Below are positions 1 through 11,422 of a stretch of 64,000 nucleotides of DNA, piece by piece. Each line of letters opens with the position of its first letter. Within the stretch, counting starts at the first letter, position 1. The notes under the pieces are model-generated. The model had not been told where the DNA came from. It searched no databases and saw only the letters and a list, made by a program, of their open reading frames with translations. The stretch is from Lunularia cruciata. Lineage: Eukaryota > Streptophyta > Marchantiopsida > Lunulariales > Lunulariaceae. The stretch spans positions 67,708,944-67,772,943 of the forward strand of contig OX419755.1 in NCBI GenBank assembly GCA_948567375.1, given 5' to 3'. Made by a program: the position numbers and the translations under genes.

Positions 1-557
1 TCATGAAGCAATATATTAGAACGAATACTGAGCATTTGGATGTCGTTTTCCCATCAGATTATTGAGTGTATCTTTACCTGGGATACCTACTTGATAAAAT
101 CCAAATGAAGTGGTAAACGCAACATGGAGTTTGAACGATATTTCTTTCACGAATGCTGTTGCAGATTTGAAGAATGAATGCATTCCATCGATTCCATGTA
201 TTCAGAACGGCATGCAAACAAACTTCTTCAAGAATGGTTCGGTATTAAGGATTTGATTGTGTAATGCTAGCTATTTACCTTCGCGTGTCATTATCCTTTT
301 GTGGTGGTTAGGAATAAAATCCCCTCACAGAACGGATTGTAAAATTGTTAGCAAGTCACATCAATAATGACAAAATAGTACACATTCGTTTGCGATCGGA
401 AGAGATCTTGTATGTTCAAAATGGACTTTATTCTCGAGCACATGAACGACATCTATACTTTGTATGTGTAAGTTTAAAAAAGTACTTACGAGATGCATTC
501 AACTAGTAAATCCGATCAAATCGCAACTTGATTCGGAATAACTGTTTCTTAGCACCA
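1..557. other. No recognisable gene
   Basis: No ORF of convincing length or recognisable motif and no repeat shared with the rest of the window. Base composition is mixed, like ordinary intergenic DNA. Confidence 0.5.
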
Positions 558-646
558 TTTCACCTCTTTTGTCTCATCCTATGGACGGCTAGATGGGCTT
601 CCCATCCTTCGTGTTTTCTACGCGGTCGCCTTTTTCCTCCTAGTTA
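558..646 (+). repeat. 3' terminal scrap of the RLE-type LINE
   Basis: This about 90-bp stretch matches, in the opposite orientation, the 3' end of the LINE at 5,994-9,706. It shares the gtctc block, the GATGGG-loop-CCCATC hairpin (592-606), the TCTACGCGGTCGCC block and a short T run. It is the usual outcome of a strongly 5'-truncated insertion. No coding part of the element is left upstream. Confidence 0.8.
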
Positions 647-3559
647 CACTCCTAATTGGGTTGTAGACAATGGATTTAATAACTCGATAACCGCATCCAT
701 AAGCATATATGTGCAGTAGTGTCCGTGCTAATAGAATACAGTGTGGAGGTTTGGTCGAAGTTGGTTCCTAAATTCAGTTTAGTAACAAGCTTAAGGCCCT
801 GAAATAAGCTTAAAGCATGTCTCTCCGTTTAGAATGTTACGTTTCTCTCTCCTTGTCCTCTTCCGCACGGAGAATTGGGTTGATTGCATTCTGGTATTCA
901 TGAGAGGTCGATCTGAGGAATGATTCATGCTCACCGAGTTTGGCCTTGTGAAGTTCGGAAGTCAACAGAATTATCAGATTTCGGGAAGACGCATCGGTCT
1001 TTATGTCTGTTTTGTAGTGGTCGACTGAGCAATTCCATTTTTTCCCAGTCGGCAGCGTCTGTCTGTGCATAGACTCATCGATTGAGGAAGTTCATGAAGC
1101 ACGTACTCCAGGTAATTGAGGAAGTTTTGTCAACAGATAGTTACGAGTTACAGCAGAGTTAAGACGACTGGGGAACTGACTATCCAACTGAGATTCATGA
1201 AGCGGTGAAAGCACGCGGCTTTGACACCGCTTACAAGAATTATGTCATCGTTCTGAAGAAGGTCTAGATATAGTACTGTGTTTGGACTCGCATAAGCACT
1301 CGCGCGTTCTGAGAGTCGAGCCAAAAGATTTTCACATTCTGCTGTGTCTGGACTCACACGAGTGTTATTCCCCTTTCGGAATCGATCCAAAGGAGCTCGA
1401 AAATCAGTGACTTGAGGGATTCTGAATGGACATGACAGCTGATTGTGAAATACTCATCGTGAGCCGATCACTCCTTGGCCTGTAATCAACTGGCGTATTG
1501 GGCTTCTGTCTTGCACGTGTACACCCGATTCGTGTAAGAAGTAGGAAGAATCTCAATTGAAAGACTAATACTACGGTGCCAAGCAGCATTCTCGACCAAT
1601 CGTGAAACCTACAAGCATAGAGCCTGTGACGGAGCGGCAACTCACTGTTTTTTGGCAATTCCTACAACGCATGTGTGACGATTATTACAAAAGATATCGT
1701 GAATTCCAAAGATATCGTGTATTCCTATTTCTTCCGAGCCTTTCAAGAATAGCCAGCTATCTCACAAACGAAAAAGTATCTGGCCTTATGGCGAAAAAGT
1801 ATCTGGCCTTCAAACACTGTCCATCACAGGGACGAGGTATCAAAAATGAGAGGGAAATAAGGTACTGTGGCAAGAATCAACGCAAATTCGAATGATGTGA
1901 ATGCCAGATATTTATCCTGACAGTAACACGAGTATCTATCTTTTCAACTTGAGAACACAGACCATTTGGTCGACCAGTGAGCAGGCATCTTACTTGTTTG
2001 ATCTTTATTGTTAACTGGCATTACTGTAGGCTTCAACGTTGGGAGGAGGGGTGATGGATTTCATCGTGTTAGTTGCAGAAATCCTTAGTAATTACCGTGA
2101 TTCTACAATCCGTCCCGCTTGTAAACTGCCGCCATGTAACGAAAGGTCTTATACGTGTGGAGGGTGGTACATGAGTGTGCCATTACTGCTAATGAAGAGT
2201 ATGCATCATGCTCGTGATTCATAACCGCTACATTGATGTGAAGATATTTGCAGTACACAACGATCTTGAAGGGTTTGAAAGTTTAACTGACTGTCCTGGT
2301 AAGGCACCCATAAACTTCGTGTGAACTGAGGTTTCGGCTTCTGAGCTTTACATGGGAGCTTGAGCCATCGCTCCATGATTCGAGCAATGATTCTCTCCAA
2401 AGCATTATCGATTCAAGGTCATTATACAAAGGAACCCCTTCGTCCCGGTGAAATGACAATCCGTGTATCCCATTAAGACTTACGGTAATTCATAGTCACA
2501 GTCATCAGAAGTCGATTACAGAGGGGATCAATCACTTTCGCCTGGATATCAGATATAAATCAAATCTTCCCAAGACCATCGTGGCCGTCACTTTTCATTT
2601 AACTCTCGAACGAAGTAAGTATCAAGCGTATCAACCATCAAGCGTATCCTTTAGCTCAGTGAGACCTCGGGATAACGAACAGAGAAGAGCCTGACCGACT
2701 TTTATTTGGCAGTTCGACTTACCGGACCCCAACTGCCAGGTGGTCCCACGTGGCATCCACGAGTGACCTCGTGTTGGCAACTGATCTTCTTATGTCTCAA
2801 ATTGTCATCTTTGCAAACCCCTTACCACGTAGGAATGACGCGCCTCGTCAAGGTTTCAAGGGGGGTCGGTTGACTCTTTCTGCAAACTTGAAGGTCGGCT
2901 AAGTAGAATAGCCAAATATGAGGGTCGATTAATTACCTCTGTGCACTATTAAAAGTTTTTTAAATAAGTGTTTAAATTTAAATAAGCTTAGAAGTGAAGA
3001 GGTTTGAATTAAGAGTTTTTAATTTCTTTTCTAATTTCGGCGATGCTTTTGAGAGTAGTTTTCTTAGTTTTCCGGAAATTTCCATGAATAAACTTTCTTT
3101 TCAACAAAAGACGATAATTTTTTTGATTTATATCCAGAATATTAATGAAATATACAGAGCAAGCTTTTACTATGTTTAGAATCACGTTTATTAAACTATT
3201 TAAAATATTAAATATTCTAAACCGGTTTTTTAAATGGACACAACAAAATGACATTGTCCATAAAATCAGAAAAGACAATTTTCCCTAGATGGTCCTTTAA
3301 GTTAACTAAGAAGATTTCAAGCGAGAAAGGAATGGAACGAGGCACCAAGTCTATCTATGACATTAGGAAACATCTCCTGATATGAATAACAGGGTAAATC
3401 CTTCTTACCTTATAGTTAAGTTTAAATTCCCCGCATAGGGAACAAGCAAATCCACAATCCAACTTTTATGTGGAAGTTCTCTTATGACACTGCGAATGTA
3501 AGTTTATAGCACCAAAGTATCTCTTTTTTATATTTTAGGTGTGTATCTGGGTGAATTCC
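647..3559. other. Intergenic, nothing recognised
   Basis: Only short ORFs without recognisable domains occur. Small local duplications are visible: 'aaagatatcgtg' twice near 1,690-1,725 and 'gaaaaagtatctggcctt' twice near 1,768-1,810. I see no RNA gene or transposon end. Confidence 0.45.
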
Positions 3560-5960
3560 AATTTACTATTCATTGCAATAGATTTCTCAAATAGTTTGTT
3601 AACCCCATAACTATGAGGATTTTAGGGTTTATAGTAATAATACAACAGGGTAGTATCTACTTATTTATGTTTAGATTTCTGGAAAATAAAAAATCATTAT
3701 AGATATAAAATAGGAGAATTCTATAGTATGTATATAAGGAAAATAAATTTATTTTAAATATATCTTCAATCTCTTTATTATACAATTCAAATTTCATTTA
3801 AAAAATGTTTTACGAAAGTCTTCATTAAATTTACAATAAACATAGAGATTATATAGATAAATTTTTTTAGTACTCTTATTCTCAACACAAATACAAATGT
3901 AGAACTAGCCAAGTGAAGGAACTACCATTTATTAATACCTGCAGATTTTTCAAATTTCTTTTACAGCACGAGACAATTATAGCGTAAATTCTTTTTCAAC
4001 TTAGTGAGCAAATACAACTTGACTTTCCCTTAAGATATAATGTGATTTAGATAACTAATCTTTTTTCTTGACATCAAACTAATGTTTATATTCATTTTTG
4101 TTGACTATATGTTTAAACATGTAGTGAAAAGCATATACAAAATCACAATTACATAATTATTTTTCATAGTGGATATATGTAGACTACTTCTAATAACATG
4201 CTTCCATGTTAATGGAAATTTTGATTGAATGATGGGATAATTTCCAAATTTTACTGTTTGATAAGTATTAATATATTATATTAAACAAAAATATAATTAT
4301 TTTATATGTTATAAGAAATTATGAGAACAGTTCATACAAAGAAATGAATGACTTAAGTCATTAATTTATTAAATTAATAATATGACTTATCAGAATATAA
4401 TGTTTACACAAATTTTTTATGATTTATTATATCATATTCTAAATATCATTTTCAAAACAATTATATAATAAATGGAATTTGTAATTACACAAGTACATAG
4501 ATTTTCCATTTTTTGAAGAAGAACCATAAATTTAATATTTAATTATAAAAATATGTAAGATAAAAGAAGCCGATAAGAAGATGAGAACATTAATTTATAT
4601 TTTTTATTTTAATAAATAAATAAATTTTTCCTAAATCTGACACATGGTTATCTCAAAGACTTGGATATCGTAGTAGATTACAATAATATCAAGTTATCTA
4701 TTTTCTTTACCTTCAATGTCTAACATGTCTCTAATAATGTATAATTATTTTAATATGGTGGTTGTTGTTAAGTTATAGAAGAATTAGAAATTAATTTTTT
4801 TGATTCTTTTTGAAAGCCTTCTAATCACACTTTGAATTACTATATATATGATGGAGTCCCTAAAGATATAGATTTAATTTTAAATTATAGTAGCTTTATC
4901 TGTTGTTAATAAAGAAACATCTAAACCTCATTGATGTGAGAATATTATTTTTCTAACATAATATTAAAGCGTTTAAATGTGTAACAACATCATATATTAT
5001 CTTTTGAATGTATATATACTACAAACATATCCATTTTATATGGGATACTATCCCATGGATAGATAAAATTTGCAAATGAAAGATGGAATTCATAAACAAT
5101 ATTTATATACAAGGTAAACATAAATGTTTTAAATGATATCTTTAATGAAAAACTACTATTCAACATAATATTATATCTGAATAATAAATTATTACTATTT
5201 ATTGTTTATAATTTTATAAGTGAAGAGTAAATAGAAATGTCTTTTTAAAATTTAACATCACTTTTATATTATAATATGAATAATTTCTAAGGATTTAGGT
5301 AGAAATTTTTCCTTTGAAAGTTCTATTGTGTTAGAAAAATAAAATTTATTAATTCTTGCAAATAATTCAGATACAATATATAAGATTAAACTATCATAAT
5401 ACAACTATGAAACATTTAATCATTCAAAAATAGTTTTTAATTTAAAGCTATCATTATACTATATCTTTGATTAATAAATTTTAATTTTATATCTTATTCA
5501 TAAAGAATATTTGTGGTTTTTAAATTCAGAAATTGGATATAAGGAATAAAGAACCAAGTCCCATCCATCACTATAACTTCATCTACAAAGAATAAGAATC
5601 AGAATGTTTTCAATATTACTCAAAATCATTTTCTTTTATGTAGCAGTTGAGTAAATCTCTTTGGTTTATCTTAATTATTGGTTAGTCTTTTTTATATTAA
5701 TTCTAAGTGATAGATCCTTTTTCATTACTATTACAACTATCTCTTGCATATTCTTATTAGTAAGATGTGTACATAATAAATCATTACTGAAATATTATGT
5801 GATATCTTAAAATTGAAAAAAATTTAGAAAAAAAAATTCATAAAATCTATAGATTTTAGCAAAATCACAATTATATATTACTTGCTCTTATTTTGAATAA
5901 ATAACTGCAACAAAATTTAAGTTCAGTAGAGATAACCTGTAGATAGATCAATGATGTTTT
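3560..5960. other. AT-rich island
   Basis: About 2.4 kb consists almost entirely of A/T runs with no long ORF, in sharp contrast to the flanks. It ends at the 3' end of the LINE that starts near 5,994. No organellar gene or rRNA motif is visible in it. One TTAGGGTTT motif lies at 3,622-3,630. It could be strongly deaminated repeat DNA or a matrix-attachment-like spacer; the sequence alone does not decide. Confidence 0.6.
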
Positions 5961-6023
5961 AGCAACCCTTTTGGAGAGAAGTAAATATTTGTGAAAAAAG
6001 GCGACCGCGTAGGAAAAATGAAG

Positions 6024-6040
6024 GATGGGAAGACCCCATC
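6024..6040 (-). other. 3' terminal stem-loop of the LINE
   Basis: On the element's sense strand GATGGG pairs with CCCATC around a GTCTT loop. The same fold is kept at 592-606, 33,905-33,921, 34,079-34,102 and, with a wobble pair, 53,109-53,125. In R2-type LINEs the 3' UTR structure is what the reverse transcriptase binds; that role here is inferred. Confidence 0.6.
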
Positions 6041-6078
6041 AAGCCGTACAAGGGAGAGACCAAAAAGGTAACATGGGG

Positions 6079-9000
6079 CTAAGCCCCAATAGAGTCTGTA
6101 TGAGAAATCTGCCCTACCGCACCTAAGATATCCGAGCTATGCAAGTCGTACGGTCTACACACAACTGGAGCATCCGAAGAAACATCACCTAATGTGATTG
6201 CTCTCCTATGGATTGCACCAGCCACTGCCCTCTGTAGAGCAATGGATACACGCTGTCTAAAGTAAGCTACAAAGTATGAGAGTGAGAGTGGTACCCCCTG
6301 CCGCCTAACATGATAAGCCCTCGCGCACTCCTTGACAAATGTGTCAAATGCCGTGTCCATCGCTCCATATAACTCCAAGGCTAGAGGAACAAAGAGGTGA
6401 CCTCGCTGCATGCCCCTGTACTTGGAGACCTTGCGACCTGCTGCTGCACTCGCCGCCCATCCAGGGGGATGGGTAATCACTCCCTCCGAAACTGTATCTC
6501 GCGTAGGGTCCGTCACCACGACATCCGCTACTGTCACCTGATCATCTCGGACCAAGTATAAGTCTGCCCTGACACGTGTCGTCTGCAACGCATACGAACG
6601 CTCCCTCCAAGCCAAGTATCCACTCTCTCGTGCCATAGCAAACACTATGTCTCTAATGGCATCATGGGTAGCTATCCTCTGTCCTCCAAAAGGACACCGT
6701 GTCATGTGGACCGCCGCTGCATCTAGTGTAGAACCACACTCACAAGTGAGTAGTGAAGATGCAGATGGGTGGACCAAACCTAGGCGAAACCTCATCGCTG
6801 TAGAGAAAGTAGCCGGTGTGAGTCGGAAAGCCCTAATGCATGGTCGAGCTAGGATCCACGAGCCTGCACCCTTGCCGGAGCAAGAGCGTAGACGTGCTCT
6901 AGTAGCCTGAGGAATGGACGAGTCAACTAAGAGAGAATGTAGCGTATGCTCACACTGTCGCTCCATCAAGGAAGACTGTAGACCTCTAGTCCAATCTGAC
7001 GATAGTGAAGCAAACGGTGGAAAACCCTCTCGTGCTCGTGAAGATAGACTATCTCTCGTCTGCCGCAATAACACCTGGAGAGAAAAGGATCCTCCCTCCA
7101 CCTCTGTCACATAAGTCTCCAAAACCGGCCTATCAGCAACCACAAAACGAGATGCAAGTAGGGGTGCCGAGAGAGCCCAACTACCCAAAAACGCTATAGG
7201 TGCCATCTCCTCCATAGAAAGCAAGCCAACCCCACCACATGAGATCGGTAGAGCCGTCTGTCTACGTGCCAAATCCCCTGTCACACACTCAAAAGTCCCT
7301 GGTCCAATAATATCACCAAAGACTCCCATAATCCTCCTATCAAATGCTCTCAGACGTGATAGGAAGGACGATGAGGGGGGAACTGTACGGATGAGGTAGG
7401 ATGGTCGACGAGCAATACTGGAAGAGAGTATACCAAATGCCACCTGCGGATCTCCTAGTAATGGAAGGTCGTCCACATGGAGAACATCCTCTGCAAGAGC
7501 AGCGTCCAAGAAGCGTGTGACAAAATCCTCCGATCCTACTGGCACTCCAAGAACACGAAGTCCCTATGTGGATGTGATACACCCCTCTGGAAGCTCAAGG
7601 TGGGGAGGGATACCTAAAGGGGACCATGCCCTACACTTTGACACCTTGACTCTCAAGCCTACTAGATGTAGCTCGGTAGTCAAGTAGTCAAAGGCCTGCC
7701 TAATCTGATCTACAGGGCCTACGATGTGTGTATCATCTGCCAAGGATGGAAATACACAACCTGGCATGGCCAAAGTAGTAGACAGAAGAGCTCTAAAGTG
7801 AGCCATGGCAAATAAGGGCCCCCCCAAAGGATCTCCCTGACGTGTACCAACAGCTGACTCCAAGACGGTGACTCCCTCCTGTGAACCACCATGCTGGTAG
7901 TAAAGGGAAGCAGGAGAGCCATAAAAAGACCGCACAAAAGGAATGAGACTCGCCAAGGATCCACTAGCCTCCCTAAGCTCTCTAAAGATGGATGCACGTG
8001 AGACGCTATTAAAAGCGTTCTCAACGTCCACCTGTAGGACGACCCACTCCGGATGGATATCTAGGAGTGCTCTAATGCCTAGAGATATAGCCTCACATCC
8101 TCCAGGTGTAGCTACTCCAAACTGATGTGGACTAAGGTGCTGTCGAAAGTGAGAACGATGCTGAAGGACAATGGTACGACTGACCAAACGCAAAAAGATC
8201 TCTCCAATAGCGATCGGTCTAATGCCTCCCGTGTCCTTCTCGATCGCGAGAAGTCGACTAGCACCTAAGACCCGACTAACAGACATAGGAATATCTCCTC
8301 TCGCTACTGCTGCAGCCACCTGAAACAACTCGGTAAAACCACTAGAAGGATCATCTGCCTGGAAGCAATCTCTAAGGTGCTCATAAACCATCCCTGACAA
8401 GCCTCCTGAGGAAAGGCGAGGGGCAGTGCACAATGCTTGTGCAAATAGCGACCTATCAAGACATAAAGGCTGCTCAGGCTGATAATCTAAGACCTCTAGT
8501 GGTAGTCCCTCTACTGCTATAGGATGCAATGAGCGTAGGGAAGAGATGGTCTCATCAGTAGGACTCGCTATAGACAGAGGGTGTAGCGCTCGTGCTGCTC
8601 TACTAAACTCTCCCGCCTGACCCAATGTCCTACATCGTCGTAATCGAGTGGAATCTATGGTATCCTGTGGCGATGTCTGTCTCCTAAATCGTGTAGCCCT
8701 AACAGACTCCTCCTGAAGGGCTGCCCAATCCCCCGCTCGGAATCGACGAAATCTAGCCGCCACCTCTCTATGCCCCGCACGTCCCCCTCTAGCATAACGA
8801 AGACACCATCGAGGGAGTAGGAGGAATAGGAACCACGCTAACTCGTCCAAGGGATCACGTGCCAAACGATCCAGTGGTAGGCGAAAAGCCTGTCTAGCCT
8901 CATCATGGAGTGTGCGGGGTAGCCTATGGAATAGACGTGGACATGGAAAACTAGTCTCAAATAACCCCAAAATGCAACCCGCCTGAGAAGCTAACCACTC

Positions 9001-9246
9001 CCACGACTCGATCGGTATCCCTGGAACGATCAACGAAGGTATAGAAGAAGCGTGCGTAATCCCGAGTGTCACTGCTGTCGATGTGGTCGCTTGTCTCACG
9101 TGGGCATCCCAAGTGGTCCAATCATAGTCCTTGTGCATCCTTCCCACATGGGTCTTTACCCCTTGCGAGGTAAAGCGTCGGTGACACACCGGGCATGGTG
9201 TATCCCGACCCGCTCTAGGCGACCCCACATGGGAAGGTGTAGCCAT
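6079..9246 (-). pseudogene. Zinc finger / reverse transcriptase / RLE endonuclease polyprotein with one internal stop
   Basis: The protein would make the element's cDNA by target-primed reverse transcription. I chose the ATG at 9,246, which gives MATPSHVG just before the finger; the frame stays open to 9,360 upstream. Visible in order: a C2H2 finger (CPVC, then H and H in VKTHVGRMH, about residues 18-38); reverse transcriptase with motif A (QVDVENAFNSV), motif B (GTRQGDPLGGPLF) and motif C (LADD); the LGVPVG segment after the palm; a Cys/His knuckle (CEC, then HMTRC); and an endonuclease-like RADL with VADVVV eleven to twelve residues later. An in-frame TAG at 7,564-7,566 lies between the palm and LGVPVG. 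The frame resumes directly after it, so apart from this codon the copy is open for about 1,055 codons. No apurinic-type endonuclease is seen. It may be inactive or need readthrough. Confidence 0.85.
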
Positions 9247-9706
9247 GGCTAGCACAAGAATAATGATAGTAACACATGATACTCCTCTCCATATCTCCCC
9301 ATATCTGCAAAACCACAACCCCTCACATCCCAACTCACATAAGAAAACAATCTCTCTCACAACCCTAAAATCTATAAACTTTCATAACTTTCAATTTCCG
9401 TCTCCAAAATTTTCAAATTAAATTCCCATGGAACTTAATCATGAAAACCCAGAGATTAGAAATGAAAATTCACAACCCATCACTCTCAATGTATAATAAT
9501 CACTCTCAACCCTAAAAAAACTAAAAAACTTCATAACTTTCTACTCCATTCTCCATAGTCTTCAATCTAGGTGCCAATGGAACCGGAATTGAAAAACGAA
9601 GAGAATAGTCTATTCACTCGAAGGCTACATGCTAGAGAGCACTCAGATTTTATCAAAATTGTCTCACGTCTCTCCCTCTCCTCTCTCGTCTCCACACTCT
9701 CCCCGC

Positions 9707-11422
9707 AGCTCCTCCCGCAGCTCCTCGAGTGATGACAAATTCCATCTTAGGACGATCTAAGTTATTTAAATTATTAAACTCCACGCACGCACGCAGAAAT
9801 TATTGACAAAACAATAAGAGCAATTCTTTTAGGACATTACCTGTGTCTCGGGAACCAATTTTACTGGTTCTAAACTAGAAAAAGTTTTCTAAAGCAGGTC
9901 AAGACAGAAACGTAAAGGACGATCCCGTTAAGAGGATGAGGACTGGTGCTCCAGTGCTCCACACAAACAAACAAACCAACGTATAGGGCCCATGCAGGCA
10001 CGACTGTGCGCAGTTCTCAACTTTAACTTCGCTCGACTGTAGTACAGTAGACAAAGTCTGACAAATAACGCGCATCCATAAGGGAAGTGTCGTCGTGCCG
10101 AGTAAGGGGACTCATTCCCGACTGCAGTAGAGTACATGCAGTCCTGACGTGTAAGTAGCAGATAGGGCACAAACTTGCGTCGACGAAGTCAGCTAAGAAA
10201 GAGCGAAGCCATTTGTAGCCACCGCAGTTGGAAAAGTGCGGTGGCTCCAATCCGACTCAGCTCGACCGTCGGCCCCAAGAGCACAGTAAAGGCCCAGTTA
10301 ACGGCTGCCACGTTGTCACGACGGTGAGAAGTCGAACTAACCGGACACTGTGTCTGTTGGACTCGGCAGCAGACAGACCACGCTCTCTTGAGTGCATGAG
10401 AAGCAGTATACGGGGAAAGAGCATGACGTCCTGCTTGTACCCCGGAACATTAGTGGAAGGCTGCAAGGCGATATAGCATGCGACTAGATTTAAAATCTTG
10501 TGTGGTTCATCTGCAGCTCCTCGGACAGAGGTTTCATGTGCAGAATTTCTCCTCCCGGGCGGCTGATGGAGGGTCTGGCACAGTCAGCATAGCAGTAATC
10601 GCTATGACGAGTTCTCTGGGAATGTTGGTCAGCAAAGTGGTGTTCCTGAAGTTGGACAGCTCTACAAGCTTTTGATAGTTATTGAGTATAGAATGAGAAG
10701 AGATCTTCCGAGTGTCTCAATTGGGTGGGTTGCAATTGAAAGGTGCCCCGACCATCGTGGACTGGAACTTTTGTGAACCTATGTTGCTCAAATTTGGGAC
10801 TTCAGTTCTAGATTATTTAGTAAAGAGCGACTTTCCCCAAAATTCGCCACAGGGTCCTGTACTCCTCCTACCTCTTTCCTGGTAATGACCCTCACACGAC
10901 ATGATTATTTAAGCAAGCCACGTGTATTATCAGGCGGCTGACGGACAAACCCTCGGCCATCTGAAGCGTAAAGTAGTTTGAAGCTTAAAACGAGTTTTAC
11001 GTGAGGAGCGCCTTCGAGGAACTAGATTTTATATGCAAATGATCTCCAGTTAGGTCCACGCGAAACGATCATAGTGGTTCAAACGCAATACCGCCGAAAG
11101 GGTTGGCTGAGTAAGATCCTAGACAAATAAGGCTAATCAACACTCCCGAGTAGGCAGGCGAAAGCGAGCAGAAACCAACCAAGAGCCAGATGGTGTTTAG
11201 GGTGCACCATGCATGCACGAGAAGTTGACAAGAAGAGAACATGGTACAGGTTAGCAAGGACTTATATTATTGTCTGCATGCATGCGCGTCAAAGCAGCGC
11301 TCAAAGCGCGTCAAAGGTGTAACTACTAGTTTCATTCTCATACAGGCACTGATACATTCATTCATTTCGAGCACTGATGTACAATCGTCCGCATTCTCAT
11401 ACAGGCAGAGTCATTCCACTGG
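9707..11422. other. Intergenic, nothing recognised
   Basis: It contains CT-rich sequence next to the LINE 5' end, a short cacgcacgcacgc run near 9,782 and several short ORFs without known motifs. The last part is the downstream region of the TAF1A-like gene. No RNA gene was seen. Confidence 0.4.

Larger units (their letters stand above)
5994..9706 (-). mobile_element. RLE-type non-LTR retrotransposon, copy 1 (near full length)
   Basis: A 3.7-kb minus-strand element. The 5' UTR runs from about 9,706 to 9,247, one long reading frame from 9,246 to 6,079, and the 3' UTR to about 5,994, ending in a hairpin (6,024-6,040) and GGTCGCC followed by six T. The 5' limit is where homology to a second copy (45,508-45,945) stops. 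There are no LTRs and no poly(A) tail, and I could not find convincing target-site duplications. The coding part resembles the R2/CRE/NeSL/Utopia type of LINE: one ORF, DNA-binding finger first, endonuclease last. Its moderate GC content stands out against the AT-rich DNA next to it, which suggests it is younger than the other copies in the window. Confidence 0.85.

Noticed and set aside
528..719. 63-codon plus-strand ORF
   Set aside because: It overlaps the LINE 3' scrap at 558-646 and has no recognisable motif.
6647..7199. Plus-strand ORFs within the LINE
   Set aside because: They are antisense shadows of the endonuclease part of the LINE polyprotein.
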